Below, one piece after another: positions 24,426 to 35,573 of a DNA stretch of 64,000 bases (position 1 is its first letter; each line of letters opens with the position of its first letter). The stretch is from Melieria omissa. Its lineage: Eukaryota > Arthropoda > Insecta > Diptera > Ulidiidae. Location of the stretch: positions 51,200,404 through 51,264,403 of the forward strand of contig OZ020268.1 of NCBI GenBank assembly GCA_963971225.1, in the 5' to 3' direction. The position numbers and the translations under genes were made by a program. The notes under the pieces are model-generated. The model did no database searches. It had not been told where the DNA came from and saw nothing but the letters and a program-made list of their open reading frames with translations.

Positions 24426-25306
24426 AGGTGTTATTTTGGTATTCAAAGAAAAATGCCATTTTTGAGATAAATGATCGGATGTTTATTTCATAATAAAGAG
24501 GAAGGTATGCCGTTCATAATGAAAAACAACATCAGCCAAATGGCCACCACGACCACGCTTACAGGACCATATCCTTTTCATGAAATTTTCCATAACCAAA
24601 TCGCAAAGTGGCTGCCCTATGTCCTCGATAGCCTCACGAATTCTATCTTTGAGGTCTTGAATCGACGCTGGGCTGTTGGCATACACCTTATCTTTCACGT
24701 GGCCCCAAAGAAAGAAGTCGCAAGCTGTTAAATCACAAGATCTCGGTGCCCAATTGTGATCACCTCTTCCAGAGATAACACTGACCGGAAACTTTTCCCG
24801 TAAAAGAGTAATGGTTTCGTTGCTTGTGTGGCACGTAGCGCCGTCTTATTGAAAGCAAACGTTGTCCAGATCAATACAATCCAACTCCGACCATAAAAAA
24901 TCATTAATCATCTCTCGATCGCGCAATCCATTCACCGTAACTGTTGATCCAACCTCATTTTCGAAAAAGTAAGGTCAAATGCCCCGCCGGACCATAAACC
25001 GCACCTTCACATCTTCACACCTTCTTCACATCACTAACTTGTCCCAACAGCTCGAATTTTTCCACCAATTTCTGTATTGCGGTCCGACAAGGTGCTTCAC
25101 GACGACCCAAAATTGCTTTAGTTTTGCGAACTGTGACTGCAAAATTTTCACCATTTTTGTAGTGAATTTTAATAATTTCAATGCGTTGTTGAAGCGTGTA
25201 TCGTTCTATTTTTAGTAATGGCGTAGTTTCTACTTGTCAAATGTCAAAGAATAAAAGCTTCAAAAGTGGCAGCTACCGAAATACCGGGTGATTCAAAATA
25301 ACACCT
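24426..25306 (-). mobile_element. Decayed DD41D mariner-like element (about 880 bp)
   Basis: AGGTGTTATTTTG begins at 24426 and its reverse complement ends at 25306, giving 13-bp inverted ends with looser similarity beyond (GTATTC / AATCAC). A clean TA duplication is not visible. The interior encodes a broken transposase on the minus strand. It lies 130 bp from the DD34D mariner in the same array. Confidence 0.8.
24483..25203 (-). pseudogene. DD41D (rosa-like) transposase relic
   Basis: Read on the minus strand: an N-terminal helix-turn-helix-like part (RIEIIKIHYKNGENF...TAIQKLVEKFEL), then a gap where the first catalytic Asp should be, then PYFFENEVGSTVTVNG. Next comes a stop codon just before DGATCHT (second catalytic Asp), and then RSCDLTACDFFLWG with the third Asp. 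I count 41 residues between the second and third Asp. That spacing is characteristic of the rosa group, first described from tephritid flies. The C-terminus (KDKVYANSPASIQDLKDRIR ... GGHLADVVFH) is well preserved. At least two in-frame stops and an internal deletion make it dead. Confidence 0.8.
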
Positions 25307-25699
25307 ATTGTTGGAAAACCCTATATTTGAACGCAAAAGAAATAACGTAAGCATATTAATGCACTTAAGAAAGGTTTTTGAATAGAAAAAATATGAAAAT
25401 ATATAAAATATGGAAATTGGTTGAAAAATTGTGCATAAATTAAAAAAAAATATAGAGAATGCATATATTAAATTTAAATTATAACTAAAATGATATAACG
25501 AGAAAATTATCAAGGCAATTGTGAAAAATATAAAAAATATAAAAAAAAATTTAAAATGAGGGGAGGAAAAATGGTGCAAAAAAAATATATAATGAATATT
25601 TAAATTAAATTTAAATTATAATTAAAATTAAAATGATATAACGAAAGTATTTTTAAGGAAATTCTGAAAAGGTTTAGAATAAAAGAATATATAAAAATA
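25307..25699. repeat. AT-rich duplicated segment H (about 150-bp unit)
   Basis: AAATTTAAATTATAACTAAA then ATGATATAACGAGAAAATTAT near 25470-25515 is repeated as AAATTTAAATTATAATTAAA...ATGATATAACGAAAGTATTTTTAAGG near 25606-25660, with shared ATATAAAAAATATAAAAA flanks. Confidence 0.6.
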
Positions 25700-25968
25700 C
25701 AGTTGAACCTCGATTATCCGGGTTGACCAGGCTCATCACGGATAATCGAAAATACCGATGTATTGTGTATCGAAAATATGTGTGATATGGAAAAAAAAAA
25801 CACAAGTACATGTGCTTCACGGATAATAGAGGTAAATCATGGTTAATAGAGGTAAAAAAAATAAATCACGGATAATAGAGGTAAATCACGGTATAAAATC
25901 AACCCCTCAGCATCCCGGTTAATATATGTTCCCGGTTAATGGAGGCCCGGATAATCGAGGTTCAACTG
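25700..25968. mobile_element. Tigger/pogo-type MITE (269 bp)
   Basis: Perfect inverted ends of about 23 bp start CAGTTGAACCTCGATTAT and continue CCGGG. TA flanks both ends (25698-25699 and 25969-25970). The CAGTTGAACCTCGATTATCC terminus is the classic Tigger/pogo-like end. The interior repeats CACGGATAATAGAGGTAAAT three times and has no coding capacity, so it is non-autonomous. Confidence 0.9.
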
Positions 25969-27320
25969 TATATCGAATACATAAATTAAAAATAGAACGA
26001 AATAGATACAATGGAAGTTGAAGCTAAGTTCTCTCCAGAAAACTTTCATTTGTATAGACTTTATCATTTACAATAGGAACATTTAGATACCGGTTCGCCT
26101 TGAGTTCTGGCTGCTTCCATATTGATTTTTAGCTATTTATGAAACCGATTGAATGCTGATCTCAGTCGAAACCTTCGAGAAACAAATTCTAAAAAATGTA
26201 TGACGAAACAATCACTCTGAAGTTCTAAGTCGTTTCTTACATCTGTTGCGCCTTAAAGCACACAACTTTGATCTTTAACTTCATACAAAGATTTAAGTTT
26301 AAAATGATTTAACTACAACCAGGAAGTTTGTCGATGGTTACCGTTTTTAGTGACCTTAAGACTACAACTCTTCTTTTTTCGGCTCTTCATGTGCAAAGTC
26401 TCACATAATTTTTTTCAGTCATGCAAATATTGGTCTTTTGCATTTAAGGGTTAAATGTGCGCCATTTGAACTCTGCCAGCCTCTGTTGAATTATTTATTA
26501 AAGTGCCGTAAAGTACAAACGGCTTCAAATAATAAACGAAAACTTAACTTCCATTTAACACAACTAGATGAAAACGTTTCTGTATTTCGCTTAATTAATT
26601 TTTCAACAGTTGACTTTAATCTTAGCGAGCTTCACAAATTATGCCTTTAATTATTAAAATTGCCATAAACGTTAGTTGTCGTTAGGTATTGGTGGCCATT
26701 AGTGGCAGTTGTTGTCATCTACAATAACAAACATAAGCTATAATAACAACAACAACAACTCAGTAAACTCGAATGGCAGATTTTGCCTCACTCTCTGCCG
26801 AGATATTTTCCCTCGATTCGCATTTCATTTCACTTAGCACGAATAATGGTTCGAGAAACTCTCCACAACAGTGGCAAAAACCAAAATGATAACAACAACA
26901 ACAATAACAACAACAAAGATCTCATAGTAATTGTGACCAAATGTTGCGGCACAACCATTGGCAACGGTTCGCTGCCGTTCGTTCGCTACCACAATTCAAT
27001 CTACATTACGACAAACTGTTGCGCGCACGCGCCCCACACTATGCAAAGACTTTGTATAAACTTTGTGCATTGTTGTTGTTGTTTTTGTTGTTTTACCATC
27101 CACTCAGTTCAATGCGCCACTTGCCAAACGCGCGGGCTGCAATCAATTTTGCATAAACTGTAAAACATTTCAATGCAATTTTTTGTTGAATTTTTCGCTA
27201 GCGTTGCCACATTGTTGTAGTGTAATAGACGCTGCACTTATCGTTAGCGCCGCTTGGTATGGAATCAACTGCATTGTCAATAAAAAAAGTTGTTACTGCA
27301 ACGCCTTTTTTTACATTGTT
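25969..27320. other. Unique island
   Basis: Non-repetitive sequence with AACAACAACAACAA runs at 26740-26760 and 26890-26915 and TTGTTGTTGTTT near 27070. A 126-codon frame at 26783-27163 is largely read through simple repeat and shows no domain. Confidence 0.45.
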
Positions 27321-27970
27321 GCATGCAAGAATTTTTTTATTTTTTACTTTTTTGTTTTTATTTTTTTGCTTTTATGTTGATTTTGTTATTTTCTTGTTGT
27401 TTTTGTTGTTATTGTGGTTGTAGATTTTTTTTTTTTTAATATTTTGTGGTAGAATTTGTTGTTATTTGTTGTAGCAAAGTTTTAACTGCTACGCTGTTTT
27501 TCCTTGTTGCACGCAAACATTTTGGTTTTTACTTTTTTGTTACTTTTTTGCCGATTTCGCCTCAGATTTTGTTCTTATTTTTTAGATGTTGTTGTTGTTT
27601 TTATTGTGGATTTTCCTCTTATTTTTGTTTTCGTTTGTGTTGTTGTTTTAGTTGTTAAGTTTTTAGTTTTTTTTCGTAGTTGAGTTTTTATTTTTGTTGT
27701 AGAATTCTTTTGTAAGTTTATAAATAAATTTTTGTTTTTTTGATTTTATTCTTATTTTTTTTTCTTTTTTGTTGCTGATTTTGTTGTAGATTTTATTGTT
27801 GTTTTTTTTGCAGATTTGGTTCTTATTTTTGTTTTTGATTTATTTGTTGGTTTTGTTGTTATGTTTTTAAATTAATTTTTTTTTTTTTTTTGTTGTCGAT
27901 TTTATTCTTCTTACGTTTATATTTTGTTGTTGATTTTGTTTAATATTTTGCTGTAGATTTTGTTGGTATA
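27321..27970. repeat. T/G-rich low-complexity tract
   Basis: Continuous TTTTTGTTGTT / GATTTTATTCTTATTTTTTG-type sequence with strong strand asymmetry (T and G on +). It is loosely periodic around GATTTTGTTSTTATTTTTGTT. Confidence 0.75.
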
Positions 27971-27990
27971 TGTATTGAAAATCTTATTAT

Positions 27991-28005
27991 GCATCACTTT
28001 AGGCG
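27991..28005 (+). promoter_or_regulatory. Su(Hw)-like site (variant)
   Basis: GCATCACTTTAGGCG keeps the frame of the motif but has TCAC for TACT, so it is weak. Confidence 0.3.
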
Positions 28006-28590
28006 TTTTACAGTTGTGTGCCATCAGCTGTGCACTGTGGATTTTCTGCGGGCTTACACACACAAATTGCCAGCATAAAAGTGCTGGAGTGATGATGTGG
28101 GTTGATATATGAAGAATGCAGAATGAGAATTGAAAAATGATAAGTGCCGAGAGGGTATGGGCTGCGAAGTGAAAAGCGAGGGTTGAGAATTGAGGATTGA
28201 AAAATGACAGTGCGCAGTGAAGACATGAAGGCGGCTTATTGGGCTTAAGGCTGCGTGGGATTAAGTGGACCTTCGCATTTCAATTTTCCGTAAGCAGATA
28301 TTTCATATTAAATTTTTGCTTTTCTTTTTATTAATATTTGCAAATAGATTGCGCATATTTTTCTTATTTATTCCCCAATTTATTTTTCTAGTGGTTTCAC
28401 AATGAAGTGGTTTCAGCTGTGTCCAGCGTACTAGACATAAGTACGCAGAATCGATTTAGTGTTTCATTAAGTCATTCATTAATCAATTTTCGAATATCAT
28501 CTCAAAACAAAAGTTAAATTCAATAAATTTTCTTTTCCCTATAAAGAATCAATATTTAACTTTATCAGCAAATGGCTATTGCATCACTCA

Positions 28591-28773
28591 GCCTAGAGGT
28601 ATGCAATAAATTCTCCATAATATTCAGTGTTGCTTTAGCACACATTTTCAACTCGTTTCTTTGGCATACTTTTCGGATGTTGCGTAATCCCACCGCCAAT
28701 GTAGCATGTAATTGAGTTCATTCGATCGGCACAAGCATGCTCAATGCTTTTTTATTTGCATATTTTACGGCGC
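28591..28773. promoter_or_regulatory. Three Su(Hw)-like sites in 183 bp
   Basis: GCCTAGAGGTATGCAA (28591-28606, minus; reads TTGCATACCTCTAGGC and resembles gypsy-type sites), GGCATACTTTTCGGATG (28664-28679, plus), and TTGCATATTTTACGGCGC (28758-28773, plus). The sites lie in unrelated flanks, so this is a cluster without tandem duplication. Confidence 0.5.
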
Positions 28774-29036
28774 AACAACGTAGAATCTACAAGAGCTATG
28801 CTGCGCGCTGCCCTCAACATTCGTTGGCACAACAACAGCGCACGAAAAATTTCGCATTTTGAATTGTGAGATATTTTTTGCGTCGGACGAAAAAATGTGA
28901 GTGCGCGCTCGAGTCATGGCAACGCGCAACGAGTAGTGGGCAACAGTAGCAACACACTCCAGTGGCACTGAACACTACAGCAGCATGAAATTAAGCACAA
29001 AAATAAACAACGTAAAATATGGCACGAGTGTTTCTA

Positions 29037-29459
29037 GCATACTTTAGAGCGTTGCAGTTACAGTTTCAGGTTGCTGCGTTCGAATAGTAGCGGCAAAATA
29101 TTTGTGCTTGCAATACGCAGATGCAATGCCAATGCCGATACGATACGATGCATTGCTATGCGATGCGTTGTGCTGTAATTGCAGTTGATTGCAATTTAAT
29201 AAGCGCTGCATACTTGACAGCGCACAAACGCAAACACACACAATAGCACATTCAGAGTCAGAGGGTACATTTGCAATGCGCCAAAGCGTAAATGTGCCAT
29301 GAAAATGTGGCGCGAGCGTATCGGCGCGGGCGTCAAAATGCAGAAATTGAATTTCCAAAGTTTTTAGTTAGCATTTGCCGGCATTGGTGTCGTAGCAAAT
29401 GACGGCAATTTAAGCGCGCCCAAAGTGATTTTCATACTACGACGCGCCCGGAAGTATGC
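29037..29459. promoter_or_regulatory. Three Su(Hw)-like sites in about 420 bp
   Basis: TAGCATACTTTAGAGCG (29037-29051, plus), CTGCATACTTGACAGCGC (29208-29223, plus) and GCGCCCGGAAGTATGC (29444-29459, minus). Each keeps the GCATACTT core and a GCG-type downstream end, with the middle varying. Confidence 0.5.
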
Positions 29460-30680
29460 TAACAATGTTTTATTGCAACGCCACTGCCACTGATTTTTTG
29501 TTGCTATATTTTTTGTATATTTTTTTGTTGCTTCTTAGAGCCTGTGGTGCGTCTGTGTGCGGGTGAAATGATAAAGTTTTTATACGAAAACAAAAAAAAC
29601 ATTTGCCAAAGTTACGCTCGAGCAGTGAAAACGAGCCAAAGCGTAGACACCCACAAATGCGGGCAAACGAGCGACGCGTCAAACGAAACAATTTTGCGTA
29701 CAAGTTTTGACATATTTTTTCGCAAGATGATGGATTAAATTTTTTAAAACTTTTCTCTATTCGTTTATTTATTGTGTTTTGCGTTGTTGTTGTTGTTTTA
29801 GAGGGCATTTTTATCTCACACTTAAACGCAACGAATACATTTGAGAGTAAATGCAAAGTTGTAGTGTTGGTTTTTTTGTAAGCAACATGAAAAATGTAAA
29901 ACAAAAAAAGAATTAAAACAAAAAAAAAGAATTAAAACAAAAAAATAAATAAAAATACAAATCAAAAATATAAGAGTAAAAAAAAAGAAAACAAAAAAGT
30001 AAGAAATTAAAACAAAAATAAAGCGCCCAAGCAAAGAACAAAAAGACACAATGTATACAAAAAAATATTATGCAGCAACAAATGAGAAGCAATAAAAAAC
30101 AACACATTCTTGCAAATATTGTCTACTTGTCATAGCCTTAAGCCAGGACGACAAAAGGACGTCAGTGTGGACAGTGCGGCACACTTCAAGTTGGTCTGGT
30201 CCGGCGCTGCTGTGCAAAATTGATTCGAATTGAGTTTTCATGACGCCCAAGCGAGCAGACTTTTCAAGCAAATGGGTCAGCAAAGGACTTTTGTGTGTGG
30301 GTGTGGGTGTGTGTGTGTGTGTGTTTGTGTCCGAGGCTGTTTGTGTGTCAATAAACAACGAGTTGAAAAGTAAATACAGAGGAAATATTTTTCTTTAACG
30401 CTCTTTTCAGCAAAAATAAATAAATATGATTAATGTTCTTACGCGCAGGCCCCGAGGATACTTAAGGCTATGAAGTACGAGAGGGAGAATGAGGCAATTT
30501 TTGTGTTTGTAACTTTTATGCTGTGTAGTCACATGTGTATAGCTGCATTCAATATGAGTTCTATAAACATGAAAAGAAACAAGTTTTGTGATTTTACGTT
30601 GAAACTATGGCAGCACAGTGGGCGCTGTGCTCATGGGAGATTGGCTAATGGACAGCAAAGCTGAGAGATGGGGATTGTCA

Positions 30681-31175
30681 TGAGATGCCATCTGTTGATC
30701 TTTATGAAGAAGAAGCAGAGGAAGAAGATGAATAAAAAAAAGGAAGTGAAGAAAAGCAAAAGAAGAATATATGTAGAAGATGATTTTAAGAAAAAAAGAA
30801 GAAGAGAATAAGAAGTGGTCTCATACTTTATGTGTTAACGTCGGTTCGTTTGTTACTGTACTCATGAGAAATTTCTCAGTAATTGAAGTAGAAGTATTGG
30901 CAGAAGAGTAGAAGAAGAAGAAGAAGAATCAGAATCAGAAGCAGAAGTAGAAGCAGAATAAAAGTATGACTAGCAGTAGAGGAAGAAAAAGAAGTAATAG
31001 AAGTACGAGAAAAAATAGAAACAAAAGTGAAGTAGAATAGAAATAGAAAAAGAAAAAGAAGTAGATGGAAAATGTCAATGAAAGTAAAAGTATGAATAAA
31101 ATTAAAAGTGAAAGTGAAAGTGAAAGTAGAATTAGAATTAGAATCAGAATTATAAGTAACTTAAAGTAGAAGTAC
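30681..31175 (+). repeat. Polypurine GAA/AGAAGT tract
   Basis: Almost uninterrupted purine strand made of GAAGAAGAAG, AGAAGTAGAAG, GTGAAAGTGAAAGT and AATTAGAATCAGAAT subrepeats, broken only near 30810-30880. Homopurine-homopyrimidine DNA of this length can form triplex structures. The opposite strand's 82-codon leucine/phenylalanine frame is an artefact. Confidence 0.85.
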
Positions 31176-31239
31176 ATTGTCATGTGTCATATGTTACATT
31201 TCAGCGGCATAGCATGGAATTCAAACTACAATTTGACTG

Positions 31240-31410
31240 CATTATGGCCAGAACGTTAGGCATCTTGGAGTGAAAAAAGGCTTTGACTTAGTTGTTAGCA
31301 TCATTGGTTAGTCGATCAGAGTGTTGGTCATCTTGGTGTGAATAAAGACAATCCAATCAATTTCTTCGATTAGTCGACCCGAGCGTTGGCCATCTTGTTG
31401 TGAATATCTT
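31240..31410. repeat. Short tandem array K, unit about 64 bp
   Basis: Variants of GTCGATCAGAGTGTTGGTCA + TCTTGGTGTGAATA occur near 31248, 31312 and 31373. Confidence 0.7.
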
Positions 31411-31640
31411 TCAGAACGGAATTTTTTAAACCAATTTGTGCGCTTTGTTGAGCAATTAACTTCATAAACTTCAGATATCTCTTGTCCTTTATGAAAATTA
31501 AATAGTGAAATATGTTCGAAATGTTAGATATTCCTTTCCCCTCAAATTTAAAATTGACATTAATTTAATTTAGAATTTTATTTTAATGTAGAATTTAATT
31601 AGAATTTGTCCATTTTCATTGTTCTCCAATTTTTGTTATA

Positions 31641-32382
31641 CCCACTGTAGCGTGCAGCATAGCTCAATGCTCACCAATCTGTTCGCAAACGAAAGTTCAA
31701 TGCTTAAAAAAAATGTTCATAGATTTTATTGAACACTCATACTGACCAAATGAGTACACGCGCGCTTTGCTCGTAATCACACACGCGGAAGTTCGTTCGC
31801 CGTTCTATATATATACACACACACGTACAAATACATATAAGCGTGTGTATACCACTAGAGATTTCGAGCACAAATCATGCCACGAACGCTTATAGCACGA
31901 AGCATTAATATTAAATTGTCTGCTGTTGGCTGTGCGACCAATGAAAATGCCAATAAATATTAAACGTTTATTTTGCTTTCAACAAAATCAGGTGTCCTTG
32001 GCGTAGGTGCACCCACTGTAGCGTGCAGCATAGCTCAATGCTCACCAATCTGTTCGCAAACGAAAGTTCAATGCTTAAAAAAAATGTTCATAGATTTTAT
32101 TGAACACTCATACTGACCAAATGAGTACACGCGCGCTTTGCTCGTAATCACACACGCGGAAGTTCGTTCGCCGTTCTATATATATACACACACACGTACA
32201 AATACATATAAGCGTGTGTATACCACTAGAGATTTCGAGCACAAATCATGCCACGAACGCTTATAGCACGAAGCATTAATATTAAATTGTCTGCTGTTGG
32301 CTGTGCGACCAATGAAAATGCCAATAAATATTAAACGTTTATTTTGCTTTCAACAAAATCAGGTGTCCTTGGCGTAGGTGCA
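31641..32382. repeat. Exact 371-bp tandem duplication
   Basis: CCCACTGTAGCGTGCAGCAT starts at 31641 and again at 32012. The two 371-bp copies (31641-32011, 32012-32382) read base-for-base the same to the end of GCGTAGGTGCA. Each copy contains CGTTCTATATATATACACAC...CGTGTGTATACCAC, with short inverted TATACACACG words. Exact identity among strongly decayed neighbours means either a very recent duplication or an assembly error. Confidence 0.95.
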
Positions 32383-33400
32383 CTCGTAGCCTCAATTGGC
32401 ACAATAATGTTCATATCGACGAGTGCTAAATATGGCGGCGCTAATACGATTTGAATGCACTTTAAAGCGGCATTCAATGTGTTGCGTGTGTGTGTGTTGG
32501 TGTGCGTCAATGGCCAAATCATGGTTTTGCGTTCACATGTACATTAATACATTTGCTTGTAGTGGGGCGCTTTTGCTGTGCACATTTGTACCCATTTTGT
32601 TGGTTCAATGTCGACACATGAAATATTACAGCAATCTTTTTGTTGTTGTGGTTGTTTGCAAGAAATTAATTTTTCAACAATTTTCCTTTGCATTTTATTG
32701 CCTACATTATTATTGTGCAACAAATGACTACTTAATCTACAATGTATCTATTTATGTATCTCTACCTGTGTACGTGTGTGTGTGTGTGTGAATTTAGGAC
32801 CTAATCAATTTATTTCAATTTCAGCTCAACGCATTCGTCTGTCAAAATACTGCCTGTCTTCGCTCCCCTCGTCAGTCGTTCTAAGCCATTCACTTGAACT
32901 AACACACGTCCGACAAGAGCGCTTATTGAGAACGCCTGGCAGCAGCATACTTTTAGGCACTTCAAATGTCTCATTTCTCGCAATATTTAGTTGCGTGTGC
33001 GTACATATATCCATTGCCAATTTTGACAGGCAAACATGACATATTCATTGAATTCATCATCGTCATGGCAGCGCTTCCTTTGCTCGTCTCTGCTATTGCC
33101 GCTTGCGTTGTGCTTTGCGCTTTACAGTTGTTGGGTCCATTCAAATGGCATGGCAGGCACATGAAAGCAAACTGACACACACTGCGGCGAGCAGGCAGTC
33201 AGGCAGGCAACCAGACAGACAGACAGGCATAAATGCACACAAAAAAAATTCACCTTAAGCGTATTGACGTATTTTGGGTTACGTTGTAGCGAACTGAGTT
33301 TGGTGGGGCGCGGTAAGGGTTGCATTGAACACTTGATTTGCACTTTAATAGCAGAAACTTATTTTGGCAAATTTAAAGAAAAACTTTGAGCTACTTTTGA
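32383..33400. other. Unique island
   Basis: Contains GTGTGTGTGTTGG near 32488, GTGTGTGTGTGTG near 32776 and CAGGCAGTCAGGCAGGCAACC-type CAG/GGCA repeats near 33190-33230. One consensus Su(Hw)-like site at 32945. A 122-codon frame (32423-32791) has no recognisable domain. Confidence 0.45.
32945..32959 (+). promoter_or_regulatory. Su(Hw)-like insulator site
   Basis: GCAGCATACTTTTAGGCAC is an exact core plus AGGC tail in unique sequence. Confidence 0.55.
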
Positions 33401-33531
33401 GCTGATATATGAAATTATTTTACATTTTAGCTCCTAAAACTATGTTAAAAAAATTTTATTAAAAATATAAATTTAGATGGTTTACTTAAATTTTTAACTT
33501 GAATTATGTTCTATTTAGATGTTGTTGTCAT

Positions 33532-33544
33532 CCTAAGGGTATGC
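33532..33544 (-). promoter_or_regulatory. Gypsy-type Su(Hw)-like site in array L
   Basis: CATCCTAAGGGTATGCTATGAA reads TAGCATACCCTTAGGATG on the minus strand. GGGTATGC is the form seen in the Drosophila gypsy insulator. Array L copies of the same segment lie at 35574 and 36847. Confidence 0.5.
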
Positions 33545-33717
33545 TATGAAAAGTGATTACGAGGTTAAGTTAGGGTTAGGAGCTAAGATAAGTTAAAAGT
33601 TAAGGTAATCGGTTATGTTTCTGAGCGCGTTCTCTAAGTGCAATATTTTTTGATTTTTTTTTTAATTTTACTCCTAAAAATATACTATGAAAGGTTTTTA
33701 TTAAGAAATATAAATTC

Positions 33718-34860
33718 ACTAGCTGACCCGACGGACTTCGTCCCGTTGTTATTGAATTGAACTAAAAAAGGAAATGTGCATCCAGAGCGTCCCCTGTTGA
33801 ACTGTTATTGAATTGAACTGAAAAAGTTATGTTTCCCAATGCATATTTTTAACCCATCGTTGGCCCCGTCAGATTTTTATTTCCAACAAAATGAAAAACA
33901 CGTGTCGGTTTCTTTATCATTTGGAGCACTTTCGTCATGTTTGAATTAAAAAACCCATTAGTTTCTCCATGCAAATTTTTGACCCATCGTGGAACTGTCA
34001 AAATTTACTTAGAAAATAATAGAAAATATATGTTTACATTATTTATTCATTCATTTATTTTTGATTTCAAGAGTTTTCACCAATTTCGAAGTCAAAAGAT
34101 TTATAAATTAAGTGTTTTAACAGTTTTCTTAACAAACGTTTAACCCGTCGTTGACCGCGCCAAATTTCGATAAAATAAAAAACACGTTTCGAATGTTTTC
34201 TCGCTGAGAGTACTTTCAGCAAGTTTGAAGTCAAAAAGCCTAGACATTTGTGTTTTTACTGTGCGACTTAAAATTCCGAAGCTATTCCATATAAAAGATT
34301 TAAGTTGTATGCGCGGCGCCACGCCCCCTTGTTAAAACCCGCCCCATTCCCTCTGCCGAAAGATATGATTAAATGGTAGGTTCATACCAAGTTTCATTGA
34401 TGTACGACTTACAGTTCTGCTGCATAAAAAATGTGCCACGCCCCTTGTTCAACGTCCATCAAATTTTAACAGTAGAATGACACATCTATGAAGTGACGGT
34501 AAACCAAATTTTAATGCTCTGCGACTTACAATTCCGAAGCTATTCCATTTAAAAGATTTGAGTTGTATGGGCTGTGCCACACCCCTTTGTTCAATACCCA
34601 CCCCATTCCCTCTATTGAAGGACATGATTAAATAGTAAGTTCGTACCAAATTTAATTGATGTGTGACTTATGGTTCCAAAGTTATTGTCTAAAAATGTAT
34701 TCTTGTGGTGCCACGCCCCGTTTTCCCGACTTTTCTATTTTCCTAAACCTTCACGTAACAATTTCAAACAAACCCGCCGAAGGAAGTAACCAAGTTGGTC
34801 CAGTCGTTTTCAAGTTTTTAGCAGCCGAACGGACCACGATTCATTTTTATATATATAGAT
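33718..34860 (+). repeat. Dispersed 'ACTAGC' repeat element, copy 2 (about 1.1 kb)
   Basis: Starts ACTAGCTGACCCGACGGACT + TCGTCCCGTTG, inserted into array L at AAATATAAATTC. It shares TTCACCAAGTTTGAAGTCAA, TTAACCCGTCG and related words with the copy at 20563. Two internal direct repeats about 257 bp apart (34265 and 34520) carry AATTCCGAAGCTATTCCATA + TAAAAGATT...CCACGCCCC...CCCATTCCCTCT. It ends GACCACGATTCATTTTTATA + TATATAGAT. This terminal pair is common in insect genomes, but I cannot assign a class by eye. No ORF survives. Confidence 0.6.
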
Positions 34861-34951
34861 ATGCAAAAGTTTTTTCATAAACATTTGTATTTAAGCGCAA
34901 AATTTTTGTTGAATAGTTTTTAAATTTTACCCTACTACTAGTGTTTATTAA

Positions 34952-35270
34952 TAATTAATAATATAATAATTGATACCGCGACTAAGGCCTAGCTACCCGC
35001 AACCATCTGTGTTGTGCGTGTGAATTTGTACAAGGTTGGAAGGGACCTACAGTTCTATGCCGATTCCGAATGGCGAGTTGGGAGCTTTTTCATAGGCAAT
35101 TTTACTCTCAGAGGTTTCCCATTTCCTGCTGAGAGGACAGCCGCCGAAAGACAAATTGTTGTTTTTCTTTTTTTTTCGGTGTTAGCAGCAACGGAGTCTT
35201 GAACCTGGGTTCGAGCGTCACATTTGACTCTTGGCCCAACGCACTAGCCAGCTGAGCTACGGCGGCTGCC
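34952..35270 (-). mobile_element. tRNA-derived SINE, copy 1
   Basis: Read on the minus strand from 35270, the head is GGCAGCCGCCG then a perfect A box TAGCTCAGCTGG and, about 50 bp on, a B-box-like GGTTCAAGACTCC. The body includes GGAAATGGGAAACCTCTGAG, TTGCCTATGAAAAAGCTCCC and GGCATAGAACTGTAGGTCCC. The tail is ATTATTATATTATTAATTATT. It is flanked by a 9-bp target duplication, GTTTATTAA (34943-34951 and 35271-35279), proof of retroposition. A second copy lies at 56300-56625. I do not recognise the partner LINE. Confidence 0.88.
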
Positions 35271-35317
35271 GTTTATTAAGAAATATAAATACAAAAGTTC
35301 TTCAAAAGTTCTACAAA

Positions 35318-35540
35318 AGTGTCTGGGTATAGTGAACCCCCTATATAGTGAACACCTCGATAGAGTGAACACCAAAATTTTGACATCAAGCCTCTAAATA
35401 TAGAAACAAATTTTCAAGCAAACAATAAAAAGTGTATTTTGATCAAATAAAACGAGTTTTTGAAAAAAAGGTGAACAAAACAGCCTCAATGCAGTGAACA
35501 GGCCTTGCAATAATTAATCCACTATATCTAGACACCACTG
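35318..35540. mobile_element. Pogo-like MITE, degenerate
   Basis: The right end reads (minus strand) CAGTGGTGTCTAGATATAGTG followed by GATT, flanked by TA at 35541-35542. The left end reads AGTGTCTGGGTATAGTGAAC. The interior carries repeated TATAGTGAACACC / GCAGTGAACAGG words. The CAGTGGTGTCTA...TATAGTG terminus resembles pogo/Tigger-like ends of the 'CAGT...' type. The left end is eroded by 2-3 bases and no coding capacity is visible. Confidence 0.6.
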
Positions 35541-35573
35541 TATAATTAAATTCAGTTAAAATGTTGCTATCAT

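Larger units (their letters stand above)
27971..30680. other. Unique island with clustered Su(Hw)-like sites
   Basis: Contains degenerate GAATTGAAAAATGA repeats at 28110-28210, CACACACACA near 29235, and GTGTGGGTGTGTGTGTG near 30294-30325. An A-rich strand (AAAACAAAAAAAAGAATTAAA) occupies 29895-30020. A 144-codon minus frame (29470-29904) is driven by this composition. No gene recognised. Confidence 0.45.

Noticed and set aside
24504..24514. GGTATGCC and GGCATACACC cores near 24506 and 24677
   Set aside because: They lie inside the transposase coding relic and lack the AGGC tail; counted as chance.
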